The position numbers and the translations under genes were made by a program. This document shows positions 25,661 through 33,986 of a stretch of DNA of 64,000 bases, piece by piece. How positions within the stretch are numbered: the stretch's first letter is position 1; every line of letters begins with the position of its first letter. The notes beneath the pieces were generated by a model. It was not told the origin of the DNA and ran no database searches. It saw nothing but the letters and a program-made list of their open reading frames with translations. The stretch lies in NCBI RefSeq assembly GCF_902459775.1, contig NZ_CABPSQ010000001.1:186001-250000 (forward strand), read 5' to 3'. This DNA is from Pandoraea captiosa (GTDB lineage Bacteria > Pseudomonadota > Gammaproteobacteria > Burkholderiales > Burkholderiaceae).

Positions 25661-28123
25661 TCAATCGTTGAACATCCCCTTGCGGATGATCGCGTGAACG
25701 CCCCAGTTGCCGTTGACGACCTGCGTCACTCCAAAGTCGACCGAGACCGACAGGATCGCCGTGGCTTCGTCTTCGGTCAGGCGTTTGACCTGCATGAGAA
25801 AGCGGCGGGCCTTCAGGAAGGCGTCGCGCAACGCGCTGTCGAGCGTGGATTTCATGTAGATCTGACTTTGCGCCTTCTGCCCCAGCTCGGCGAGATGATT
25901 CGGCGAGCTGAAGCCGTGGACGATCCACTCGGTTGCCGTCTCGACCAGCGGATACGTCAGATCGGCGTACGGCGCAGTCGCCTCGATGGTCGCCTTCTTG
26001 TGAAGGATCAACTGAATCTCGCCGGTGAGCGAGCATTCGATGGCCGTGCCGCCGAGTTCGGCGTCGCCTTGCGCGGCATGCGGATCGCCGATGGACAGCA
26101 GGGCGCCGGGCACCGCAACCTTGAGGAAGACGCTCGCCCCGCGTGTCACGCGCCAGTTGTCGAGATTTCCGGCATAGCTCGACGGGGGAATGGAGTCGAT
26201 CAGGCCGTCCTGCGCCGGGGCCACGGCCAGCACCCCAAAGTGGGGCCGCAGCGGAATCTCGACGTGCTTGAGCGTACGGTAGTTCTTGGTGATACGCGAG
26301 TGATCGACGGGCACGCCGGGGTAATCGATGGTCGGATGCACCACGCCGAACGGGTCTTCCTGCGGCGTCCACCGGAAACTGTAGATGGCGCGTGCGACAT
26401 CGCTGCCGTCGTCTTCGTTGGGCTTGCCATCGTGGCAGTCGATTTCGAACACCGTCACCACTTCGCGCTCGCGCGGCAGCGTCAGCATGTCCTGATAGTG
26501 GAAGCCCCACCACGTCGACGCGTGGCTGCCGAATGCCTTGCCCGCAAAGTCCGGGTTGGCGCTCGGTCGCGGATGCAGGTCCAGAATCCGAACCTCCAGT
26601 ACGTCACCCGGCATGGCGTCTTCGACGGCGATGGGCCCGGTGCAGATGTGCACGCCGAAGCCCTCGCCGGCGCCGCGCCCATAGACCGAGGCGTCCATGG
26701 GCCCCGCGCCGCGTCGATCGACGTTCTTTTGCGTCGACGTCCAGTGAAACACGCTCTCGGCGCCCGGATCGCCCTTGACCATGCGCTCCCAATCGTCGGT
26801 GGCATGTTGCGTCAGCGTCTCGATGGTCACCGTGTCACCGGATGCCACGCTCAGTACCGGGGGGATGTCGTGGCTAAGATAGCCCCAATGGACGGAATCG
26901 CAGGTCGCGCGAAGGTAATGATGCTTGCCCGGCGTGTGGGGCAGCGCGTGGCGCAACGCGGCGTCGCCGAGCACGGCGTCGTGTGTTCCCGGGGCCGCGT
27001 GCGCAGCGTTCGCCACGCGAGACGCGAGACCGGAAAGTCTGGCGGGCACGTCGGGGTGTCCGCGCGAGATACGCGAGCGCTCCGGCAGGGCGCGCGTGCG
27101 CAACGCCTGGTCGCGGCTCGCTTTGGGCGATACGCCGAAGCGCTCGCGAAATGCCTGGCTGAAGTACGACGGATCGTTGAAGCCCCAGCGGTAGCAAATG
27201 TCGGAAACCGACAACTGGTCGTATGCGGGGTTCTGCAAATCGGCGTGACAACGTTGCAACCGGCTGTTGCGCAGGTAAGACGAGAAGCTCTGCCCGGCGT
27301 CCTCGAAGAGCTTTCGCAGGTAGCGCTCGGACACGTGTTCGTCGTTTGCGATGACCGATAGCGACAGATTCGGTTCGGCCAGACGCGCCTGAATCCGATG
27401 ACAGATGCGCGAAAATACGATCGTGCGTGACGTCGAAAGATGGGAGGCCGCCTGCGGTTTGACGGCGGTGAGCGCCGACGCAAGGCACTCCAGAATGACG
27501 CTTTCGACGGGTTCCAGGGCGTGCGGATCGGCTTCGGTCATCGTCTCCAGTTGCACGGCCAGTGCGCCGAGCAACCCGCCGAACAACCGCGCCACACGCT
27601 CCGGCAGCTTGCAGGCATGCGAAGGCGGTGCCGCGCCCAGGCGAGGCGCGATCGTCGCGTGACGCACATGCACCGAGATCAGCCGAAATGGTGTTCGGGC
27701 GATGAGATCGGCGCTTTGGCTGCCGGGGATGCAGGCGATATCGCCTGCACCGAGCGTCTCGCCGCCCAACGTGCCCGTGCCCGCCAGCTCTGCCTGACCG
27801 TCGAGCAGCATGACGAGTAAAAAGCCACGCTCGCCGCCCGCGCGGGCCGACACGGTCTGCGGCGTAGACGAAATCACCGACAACTCGATACCGCCCGGCG
27901 TGCGATGCGTGAGCAGCGTGCCGTGCAGCGGTTGCGTGTCCGAGGGGGAACGAAAATGCAGGCGTGCGTCGAGAAGTCGGGCTTGCCATGCAGGCCCGCG
28001 CTGGTCCTGAGCGTAGGATTCGGTGGAAAAGTGCGCGCGATCCAAAACCCGGCCTCCTTCGAAAATGACCATGAGGGCCACGCGCGCGGCAGTCGAAGGG
28101 GACTGCCGCGCGTGTGCCGACAT
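25661..28123 (-). CDS. AraC-type regulator fused to an acetamidase/formamidase
   Basis: One uninterrupted 820-residue frame. Residues about 1-215 resemble the AraC sensory half (STESYAQDQRGPAWQARLLD). Residues about 230-345 are an AraC DNA-binding domain (LSLSVIANDEHVSERYLRKL, VSDICYRWGFNDPSYFSQAF, RFGVSPKASRDQ). After a linker of about 55 residues, residues about 400-820 form a full acetamidase/formamidase: SVHWGYLSHDIPPVLSVASG, GDVLEVRILDLHPRPSANPD, NLDNWRVTRGASVFLKVAVP, SIGDPHAAQGDAELGGTAIE, VSVDFGVTQVVNGNWGVHA. The enzyme half hydrolyses short-chain amides to ammonia and acid. The protein would combine DNA binding with amide hydrolysis. It is the last gene of a block with two XapX genes and a separate amidase. 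Confidence 0.85.
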   Translation of the reverse strand: MSAHARQSPSTAARVALMVIFEGGRVLDRAHFSTESYAQDQRGPAWQARLLDARLHFRSPSDTQPLHGTLLTHRTPGGIELSVISSTPQTVSARAGGERGFLLVMLLDGQAELAGTGTLGGETLGAGDIACIPGSQSADLIARTPFRLISVHVRHATIAPRLGAAPPSHACKLPERVARLFGGLLGALAVQLETMTEADPHALEPVESVILECLASALTAVKPQAASHLSTSRTIVFSRICHRIQARLAEPNLSLSVIANDEHVSERYLRKLFEDAGQSFSSYLRNSRLQRCHADLQNPAYDQLSVSDICYRWGFNDPSYFSQAFRERFGVSPKASRDQALRTRALPERSRISRGHPDVPARLSGLASRVANAAHAAPGTHDAVLGDAALRHALPHTPGKHHYLRATCDSVHWGYLSHDIPPVLSVASGDTVTIETLTQHATDDWERMVKGDPGAESVFHWTSTQKNVDRRGAGPMDASVYGRGAGEGFGVHICTGPIAVEDAMPGDVLEVRILDLHPRPSANPDFAGKAFGSHASTWWGFHYQDMLTLPREREVVTVFEIDCHDGKPNEDDGSDVARAIYSFRWTPQEDPFGVVHPTIDYPGVPVDHSRITKNYRTLKHVEIPLRPHFGVLAVAPAQDGLIDSIPPSSYAGNLDNWRVTRGASVFLKVAVPGALLSIGDPHAAQGDAELGGTAIECSLTGEIQLILHKKATIEATAPYADLTYPLVETATEWIVHGFSSPNHLAELGQKAQSQIYMKSTLDSALRDAFLKARRFLMQVKRLTEDEATAILSVSVDFGVTQVVNGNWGVHAIIRKGMFND

Positions 28124-28138
28124 CGAAACGTCAATGCG

Positions 28139-28330
28139 CTAGCCGAAGTGTAACTGGCCGCGCATCGCCGCCACGAACGCGAAGCCGACGAACGTGCCGA
28201 CGATGGCGAAGATGCCGCCAAGGACGTTGGGCGCAGGGATCGGCGCCCGCACGCTGGTGTAGAGCACACCGGTGACGAGTCCGACCGCCGCCGCCTGCAA
28301 CTCGGTCGCGCCGAGAGTGATTTCTACCAT
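28139..28330 (-). CDS. XapX-domain (DUF1427) small membrane protein
   Basis: A 63-residue protein with two hydrophobic segments, ELQAAAVGLVTGVLYTSVRA and PAPNVLGGIFAIVGTFVGFA. The xAPxPAPNVLGGIFxIxGTFxG pattern is the XapX domain. These proteins are small, of unknown function, and I know of no assigned reaction. It lies 10 bp after its paralogue (28341-28598) and 15 bp before the AraC-amidase fusion gene on the same strand, so it is part of an amide-utilisation operon. A role in amide or short-chain acid passage through the inner membrane is a guess from context. Confidence 0.82.
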   Translation of the reverse strand: MVEITLGATELQAAAVGLVTGVLYTSVRAPIPAPNVLGGIFAIVGTFVGFAFVAAMRGQLHFG

Positions 28331-28340
28331 GATGGGCTCC

Positions 28341-28598
28341 TCAGGACTGACTGGCCGAGCGGGTGGGGCGTGATGAACCGGCGCCCAGCGAGCTGTCCGC
28401 AGGCGGGCGGCCGAACGTGACCGACCGACGCCACGCGTTCACGATCAGATAGCCGAGAAACGTGAAGATGATGGCGAAGATGCCGCCGAGCACGTTCGGT
28501 GCGGGAATCGGCAGATTGAGCCACGAGTACAGCGTGCCCGTCACCAAACCGACGATCAGGGCGACAAGTTCGTTGCGCCCGACATAGACGTATTGCAT
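28341..28598 (-). CDS. XapX-domain (DUF1427) membrane protein, longer paralogue
   Basis: An 85-residue protein. Residues about 9-52 repeat the XapX pattern (NELVALIVGLVTGTLYSWLN, IPAPNVLGGIFAIIFTFLGY) and are followed by a basic, Ser-rich cytoplasmic-type tail not present in the neighbour. Start: ATG 28598 with GGAG-like AGGAGA upstream (reading leftwards). It begins 11 bp after the acetamidase/formamidase stop and is followed directly by the second XapX gene. Two tandem XapX proteins suggest a hetero-oligomer. Function unknown. Confidence 0.82.
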   Translation of the reverse strand: MQYVYVGRNELVALIVGLVTGTLYSWLNLPIPAPNVLGGIFAIIFTFLGYLIVNAWRRSVTFGRPPADSSLGAGSSRPTRSASQS

Positions 28599-28609
28599 GA
28601 GCGAGTCTC

Positions 28610-29638
28610 CTATGACTTCGTCGCCTTGGGCGGGAACATGCCGCGCGGCATGGTGCAGTGCACCCCTTGGGTGCCGTCCACGACCTGCGTGACCCCGAAG
28701 TCGGCCGCCACGCTCATGAGCGAATAGGCGTCGTCGCGCGACAGGCCTTGCTGGTCCGTGAGCAGCCGGATCATGTCGCGCGCGGCATTCTTGCCCGCTT
28801 CGTCCAGATCCTCGTGGAAGCCGTGGACGATCCAGCAGTCGGGTGTTTCCAGCAGGGGCGACGGGAACTCGAAATCCTTGCGCAGTACGACCTGGAACAG
28901 CACATTGAGCGAGGCTTCGATGGCCGTGCCGCTGATCTCGCCATCCCCTTGCGAGATGTGTGGATCGCCAATGGAGAAGAGGCCGCCGTCGACCTGCACC
29001 TTGTAGTACATGGTGGCGCCCGCACCGATACGCCAGTTGTCGATGTTGCCGCCGTGCAGGCCCGGTTCGACCGTGCTCACGCGACCTTGTTTGTCGGGGG
29101 CGACACCTGCCGTGCCGAGGTGCGGGCGCACGGGCACGCGCACGCCGGCGAGCGCAGGCTGCTTGCAGCATTCGCGATGGTCGACGATCTTGCCCGGCGT
29201 GGTGAGCTTGCCCGGATAGTCGTAGGCGTACAGGGCGTGAGCGGTGTTCGAACTGTCGTCGAGTTCGTAGATGGTGACGCGTTCTTTCTGGAAGTCGTCG
29301 TAGAGCTGCCCCCAATGCGCCGCAACGTTGGCGCCGAAGCGAAAGCGCGGAATCATCTGGAGGTAGCGCACTTCGAGCATGTCGCCCGGCTTGGCGCCTT
29401 CGACATAGATCGGCCCGGTCATGATGTGAACGCCGGGGGTGCGGTCCTCGTGAGGAATCGCATCGAAGACGGCGCGCACACCGGCATCCATCATCAGATC
29501 GGGCGCGTCGCCCGCGTGGTGCGTGAGCGCTTCGGCACGAATGAAATCGCCACTCTTGACGGTCAACGCCGGGGTCTGCGTCGCGTTGAAATAGCCCCAA
29601 TGCACCGTGTCGGGACGTGCGGGAAGGTCGTGAAGCAT
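28610..29638 (-). CDS. acetamidase/formamidase
   Basis: A 342-residue enzyme of the FmdA/AmdA family, which hydrolyses formamide, acetamide or related short amides to ammonium and the acid. Motifs in order: DTVHWGYFNATQTPALTVKS, VHIMTGPIYVEGAKPGDMLE, GGNIDNWRIGAGATMYYKVQ, FSIGDPHISQGDGEISGTAI, SVAADFGVTQVVDGTQGVHC. Length is normal for the stand-alone family. Start: ATG 29638 with AGGAG seven bases upstream; an in-frame extension to 29680 is unsupported. It is the first gene of the amidase-XapX-XapX-(AraC-amidase) block. It differs in sequence from the amidase half of the fusion, so the two are old paralogues rather than a recent duplication. Confidence 0.9.
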   Translation of the reverse strand: MLHDLPARPDTVHWGYFNATQTPALTVKSGDFIRAEALTHHAGDAPDLMMDAGVRAVFDAIPHEDRTPGVHIMTGPIYVEGAKPGDMLEVRYLQMIPRFRFGANVAAHWGQLYDDFQKERVTIYELDDSSNTAHALYAYDYPGKLTTPGKIVDHRECCKQPALAGVRVPVRPHLGTAGVAPDKQGRVSTVEPGLHGGNIDNWRIGAGATMYYKVQVDGGLFSIGDPHISQGDGEISGTAIEASLNVLFQVVLRKDFEFPSPLLETPDCWIVHGFHEDLDEAGKNAARDMIRLLTDQQGLSRDDAYSLMSVAADFGVTQVVDGTQGVHCTMPRGMFPPKATKS

Positions 29639-30024
29639 GCCATGTCTCCTGAGAATTTTTGTCGGTCGGCCCGCAAACACTGTTCACGGTGAAGTCATGG
29701 TAGTGCCCGACAAAAATGCACAATTAGGAGCGTTTGACACCTTCTCTATTGCTGGGAGGAACTAACGTTTACCCCTTCCCATGTGCCCATGCACCAGCGC
29801 TTGCCGCGCATAGGGGCCATGCCTGTCAAGGTCGGCGCCGGGATGCCGTTTCGTTCGTCCGGTCCCGCCCGTTCTCGTGGGTTCACTGGTCGATATGCGA
29901 CGCCGCTTCCGTGTCGTACACCGCGTAGAGTTATGCGTCTACGCGGCCTTGGCGCCGGGAACCCGCGACTGCGGGGGATTGGCTGACGGCGGGCCGGGCG
30001 AGAGCATATCAACTGCCCTTGACG
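29639..30024. other. intergenic region upstream of the amidase operon
   Basis: The leftward amidase operon must start here; the fusion regulator could bind here. The region 29700-29770 is less GC-rich. I see no clear operator and no gene with motif support in the remaining 300 bp. Confidence 0.35.
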
Positions 30025-30456
30025 TCAGGCAAGGCCCTTGCGCGCGGTGCCGGGCGCGGGGCGTGCGCCGAGGCAATAGCCACCGCCGTACACCGCGCGA
30101 AGCACGAATCCGTGTTCGCCACGCAGGCCCAGACGATTGCGCAACAAATAGATGTGCTGCTCGATGCTGCGTGCGGCCGACGCCTCGTCGCTGCGCCAGA
30201 TCAGGGTGGCGATGCGCGCACGACTAACGCGCGTGTCCGGCGCGCTGAACATCAGCCACGCGAGGGCGAACTCGCGGGCCGTCAATTCGACTTCGATGCC
30301 ATTCATGGCTACTGTCTCGCGGCGGCGGTCGAGCTGATACACGCCGACTTCCATCCGGTCGTTGCTACGCGGCGCGTCTTCGAGCGCGCCGTTTGACGTC
30401 AAAACTGCAAAATTCACTTCATGCTCCCGTTGCCGAACCCGAATCCGGTCGTTCAT
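30025..30456 (-). CDS. orphan OmpR/PhoB-type winged-helix protein without receiver domain
   Basis: A 143-residue protein containing only a winged-helix transcriptional regulator C-terminal domain (about residues 40-130): VAMNGIEVELTAREFALAWL, RIATLIWRSDEASAARSIEQ, HIYLLRNRLGLRGEHGFVLR, VYGGGYCLGA. Normal OmpR/PhoB regulators carry a phospho-receiver of about 120 residues in front; here only about 40 unrelated residues precede it, and no receiver is encoded upstream in any nearby frame. It could be a stand-alone DNA-binding protein like those near type III secretion loci, or a truncated remnant. No sensor kinase is adjacent. Confidence 0.72.
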   Translation of the reverse strand: MNDRIRVRQREHEVNFAVLTSNGALEDAPRSNDRMEVGVYQLDRRRETVAMNGIEVELTAREFALAWLMFSAPDTRVSRARIATLIWRSDEASAARSIEQHIYLLRNRLGLRGEHGFVLRAVYGGGYCLGARPAPGTARKGLA

Positions 30457-30694
30457 GTCCTGGCGTGCCCGAGAAAGACGATGTCGGGAATCGCGTTGTC
30501 ATCCATAAAACGCTTCAGGGCGCAAAAGGAAACTTGAACAATTTGCATCAGGCTGTTGAGCATCGGGATATGACCGGGCAGCAGCCCGGAAGACGAACAC
30601 CTCGTACCCCATACCGACAAATGCACACCTGCTGAGCCGTGCTCAACGTCGAGTGACGCCGATTTGCGATGGCGCCGGGTTGCCACCGCCCGAA

Positions 30695-31585
30695 TCAGTC
30701 TTCGAGCAGTTCGTCCATGCGCTGCTTCGTGTACTCGACGAACGCCTGCGCGAGCCGCGAGGGCGGATGCTGCGTCGAGGTGACCAGCGAGAAGCCCGAC
30801 ATGACGACGGGCTCGAAGGGTTTGACGACCACACGCCCCGCGGCATAGCGCGCCGTGACCTGATCGATGATCGCCACGCCCGCGCCGTGCTGCACCAGCA
30901 CGCAGATCGCCGCCGAGAGTTGCGACTCCGCGCTCATCACGCGGTCGATCTGACGTTCGGCGAAGAGCCGGTCGATGTACATCCGGTTATCGAATTCCTT
31001 CGGATACGAGATGAACGATTCGTCGCGCAGGTCTTCGGGACGAATCACGTCGCGATCCGCCAGCCGGTGTCCGATGGGCAGGATGCAGCGCATCGGTGCA
31101 CGGTGCAGGGTCTCCACATTCACGCCCGCATGGGTGAGCGGGTGCGCGATGAACCCCACGTCGCAGCGTCTGCCCACGACCATGTCGACCACGATGCTCG
31201 ACGCATGAATCAGCAGCGTCGTGCTGACCCCCGGATGCTCTCGCATGAAGCCGGTGAGCGTGGTCGGCAAGAACTCCAGCGCCAGCGCCGGCGCGCCGGC
31301 AATGTGGAGCGAGCCGCGCCGCAGCGATTTGATCTGCTCGGCGGTCTGCGCAATGCGATCGATGCCGGCGAACGAGCGTTCCACTTCCTCGAACAACACC
31401 ATCGCCTCTGGCGTGGGGTTGAGGCGACCGTTGCTTCGATCGAATAAGGAAAACCCTACGTCGGCCTCCAGATCGTTGATCAGCCGGGTGACGGCCGGTT
31501 GAGAAATATGAAGCATGTCGGCCGCGCGAGTGACCGTCTGGCGCAGGATCAGCGCACGAAATGCCTCCAACTGCCGGATCTTCAT
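30695..31585 (-). CDS. LysR-family regulator (opine-regulator-like), divergent from uptake/oxidase operon
   Basis: A 296-residue LysR protein. The helix-turn-helix half is MKIRQLEAFRALILRQTVTR, then AADMLHISQPAVTRLINDLE and FSLFDRSNGRLNPTPEAMVL, wording typical of the NocR/OccR group that senses opines or arginine-type compounds. The effector domain follows from about residue 92. It is divergent from the eight-gene operon starting at 31757 across 171 bp containing two copies of CCATAACAT (31605-31613 and 31715-31723). It very likely controls that operon. The ligand is inferred from family resemblance and neighbours only. Confidence 0.87.
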   Translation of the reverse strand: MKIRQLEAFRALILRQTVTRAADMLHISQPAVTRLINDLEADVGFSLFDRSNGRLNPTPEAMVLFEEVERSFAGIDRIAQTAEQIKSLRRGSLHIAGAPALALEFLPTTLTGFMREHPGVSTTLLIHASSIVVDMVVGRRCDVGFIAHPLTHAGVNVETLHRAPMRCILPIGHRLADRDVIRPEDLRDESFISYPKEFDNRMYIDRLFAERQIDRVMSAESQLSAAICVLVQHGAGVAIIDQVTARYAAGRVVVKPFEPVVMSGFSLVTSTQHPPSRLAQAFVEYTKQRMDELLED

Positions 31586-31756
31586 CGAAGCCTCACTATC
31601 CAGCCCATAACATTTGCGTATGGCTGAGCAAAAAAATGTGATTTGACCGTAGGTGTGTCGAAAATGACCCTACGAAAACTACGCAATAGTTTGATTTTTT
31701 CTCGTAATGCCGGGCCATAACATCACATAACACTGCATCACGCAAGGAGCTTCCCG

Positions 31757-32821
31757 ATGAAGACTGTCGTTCCTCCCACGCTTCGCAAACTGGGCCGAGC
31801 CGCCGCAATTTCCATGGTGCTCGGGCTGACCTTTGGCGCGAGCGCTTCGCACGCCGACACCACGCTTTACGTGGGCGCGTACGGCGGCTCGTTCGAGCAG
31901 ATGCTCAAGAAGGACGTGATTCCCGGCTTCGAGCGAGCCAACCCGGGCACCAAGGTCGTGATCGTGCCGGGCGACTCGACGACGACACTCGCGAAGCTCC
32001 AGGCGCAAAAAGGCAAAGCGGGCATGGACGTGGTCTTTCTCGACGATGGTCCGATGTATCAGGCCATTCAAATGGGTTTCTGCGGCAAGCTTGCCGACGC
32101 ACCGGTCTATCAGGATCTCTACGACATCGCGAAATTCAAGAACGGCAATGCGGTGGCAGCCGGCCTGATCGCGACCGGTATCGCCTACAACACCCGCCTG
32201 TTCCAGGCCAAAGGCTGGCCGGCGCCCACCTCGTGGAAGGAACTGTCCGACCCGAAGTACAAGGGCAAGCTGGTGATGCCGAGCATCAAGAACACTTACG
32301 GCCTGCACGCATTGCTCGTCGAATCGAAGCTTAACGGCGGGTCCGACGCCAACATCGACCCGGGTTTCAAGGAGATGGAGAAGATCGCACCGAACGTGCT
32401 GTCGTTCGACCCGTCGCCCGGCAAGATCGCCGAGCTGTTCCAGGCTGACGAAGTGGCGCTCGCCGTGTGGGGCAATGGTCGCGTGCAGGCGCTGCGCCAG
32501 CAGGGCATTCCGGTCGAATTCGTCTATCCGAAGGAAGGCGCGGTCGCGCTCGGCATGGGCATGTGCGCCGTCGACAAGTCCGCCAACGACGCGCTCGCGC
32601 AAAAGTTCATCCAGATGATTCTCTCGCCGCAGACGCAGGCCGTGCTCGCTGAGAGCCAGGGCGTTGCGCCTTCCAACAAGAAGACGCAACTGTCGCTGGC
32701 CGTGGCCGCGCGCGTGCCGTCGCCCGCGCAGATCGACAAGCTCGTGCGCGTCGACTGGGATGTGGTCAACGCAAAGCGCGCCGAGTGGACCCAACGCTGG
32801 AATCGTCAGATCGAGCGCTAA
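31757..32821 (+). CDS. ABC transporter periplasmic binding protein (polyamine/opine type)
   Basis: A 354-residue protein. A signal peptide (basic start, LGRAAAISMVLGLTFGASAS, cleavage near HADTT) is followed by a PotD/spermidine-like solute-binding fold: TTLYVGAYGGSFEQMLKKDV, VVIVPGDSTTTLAKLQAQKG, AAGLIATGIAYNTRLFQAKG, WPAPTSWKELSDPKYKGKLV. It captures the substrate in the periplasm for the permease pair encoded downstream. AAGGAG precedes the ATG. The downstream oxidase genes suggest an amino-group-bearing substrate such as an opine, D-amino acid or polyamine-like compound. Confidence 0.9.
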   Translation: MKTVVPPTLRKLGRAAAISMVLGLTFGASASHADTTLYVGAYGGSFEQMLKKDVIPGFERANPGTKVVIVPGDSTTTLAKLQAQKGKAGMDVVFLDDGPMYQAIQMGFCGKLADAPVYQDLYDIAKFKNGNAVAAGLIATGIAYNTRLFQAKGWPAPTSWKELSDPKYKGKLVMPSIKNTYGLHALLVESKLNGGSDANIDPGFKEMEKIAPNVLSFDPSPGKIAELFQADEVALAVWGNGRVQALRQQGIPVEFVYPKEGAVALGMGMCAVDKSANDALAQKFIQMILSPQTQAVLAESQGVAPSNKKTQLSLAVAARVPSPAQIDKLVRVDWDVVNAKRAEWTQRWNRQIER

Positions 32822-32900
32822 GTCGATGCCGGCGTCGTGACGGACGCCGGCATCGCCACCGTTCAGCCCGAAGTTGAGCAGCCAGGAGACCACAGGCGTC

Positions 32901-33986
32901 ATGAGCACCAGCACCCCATATCTACGCGTCGAACAACTCGGCAAACGCTTTGGAGACACCGTCGCCGTCGAGGGCGTCGATCTCTCGATTGCACAGGGCG
33001 AATTCATCTCGCTGCTCGGCCCGTCCGGTTGCGGCAAGACCACCACGTTGCAGATGATCGCCGGTTTCGTCGCCCCGACGTCCGGCCGGATTCTGCTCGA
33101 AGGCCGCGATCTGACGCCGGTGCCGCCGGAAAAGCGCGGGCTCGGCATCGTCTTTCAGAGCTACGCGTTGTTCCCGCACATGACCGTGGCGCAGAACGTC
33201 GCGTTTGGTCTGGATATGCGCCGCGTCGATCCCGGCGAAAAGCAACGCCGTGTAAAAGACGCGCTGGAACTGGTGCATCTCGGTCAGCATGCGCAACGCT
33301 ACCCGCGCGAGCTCTCGGGCGGACAACGTCAACGCGTGGCGCTCGCGCGCGCCATGGTCATAGCACCGCCCGTGCTGCTGCTCGACGAACCGCTCTCCAA
33401 CCTCGACGCGAAGCTGCGCGAACAGATGCAGGACGAACTGCGCGCCATTCAGCGCAAGGTCGGCACGACGACGATCATGGTCACGCACGACCAGGCCGAG
33501 GCGCTCGCGATCAGCGACCGTGTGGTCCTGCTCAATGCCGGACGGGTAGTGCGCATCGACACCCCGCACGAAGTGTACGAAGACCCGCGCGCCACGTTCG
33601 CCGCGAACTTCATCGGGCAGACCAATCTCATCACCGGCCAGCTCGACGTTCGCGGTGGCGTGGCGCTGCTCGAAGTGCAGGGGCTGCGGCTCGTCGTGTC
33701 GCCCGCACAAGCGGGACTTGCGTCGACGCAAGCGGCCAATGCCGCCGTCACGTTCTGCCTGCGTCCCGAGCGCATTCGCCTCACCTCGGCCACGACCGGG
33801 CGCGTGGCGGGCCGGGTAGCGCAACGCAGCTTTCACGGCAACCACTGGGTGCTGACGGTCAGCACGGCATTGGGCGACTTGCGCGTGCTGGTGTCGAACG
33901 ACGGCGTGGTCGCCGCCAACGATGGCGACGCGGTCGGGCTCGATTGGGCCGACGACGCGCTGCGTCTGGTTCAGGAGAGCGCATGA
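32901..33986 (+). CDS. ABC transporter ATP-binding protein (PotA-like)
   Basis: A 361-residue ATPase. Walker A LLGPSGCGKTTTLQMIAGFV, Q-loop FQSYALFPHMTVAQNVAFGL, signature ELSGGQRQRVALARAMVIAP, Walker B LLLDEPLSNLDAKLREQMQD and the H-loop TIMVTHDQAEALAISDRVVL are all intact. A C-terminal TOBE-type domain (about residues 270-360) regulates the PotA/FbpC subgroup. Start: ATG 32901; an in-frame TTG at 32874 is less likely. It overlaps the first permease gene by four bases (ATGA). It powers the importer in the inner membrane. Confidence 0.92.
   Translation: MSTSTPYLRVEQLGKRFGDTVAVEGVDLSIAQGEFISLLGPSGCGKTTTLQMIAGFVAPTSGRILLEGRDLTPVPPEKRGLGIVFQSYALFPHMTVAQNVAFGLDMRRVDPGEKQRRVKDALELVHLGQHAQRYPRELSGGQRQRVALARAMVIAPPVLLLDEPLSNLDAKLREQMQDELRAIQRKVGTTTIMVTHDQAEALAISDRVVLLNAGRVVRIDTPHEVYEDPRATFAANFIGQTNLITGQLDVRGGVALLEVQGLRLVVSPAQAGLASTQAANAAVTFCLRPERIRLTSATTGRVAGRVAQRSFHGNHWVLTVSTALGDLRVLVSNDGVVAANDGDAVGLDWADDALRLVQESA

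Noticed and set aside
30453-30563. 36-residue frame overlapping the winged-helix gene start (ATGA)
   Set aside because: No ribosome site before its ATG and no recognisable feature; the overlap may be chance.
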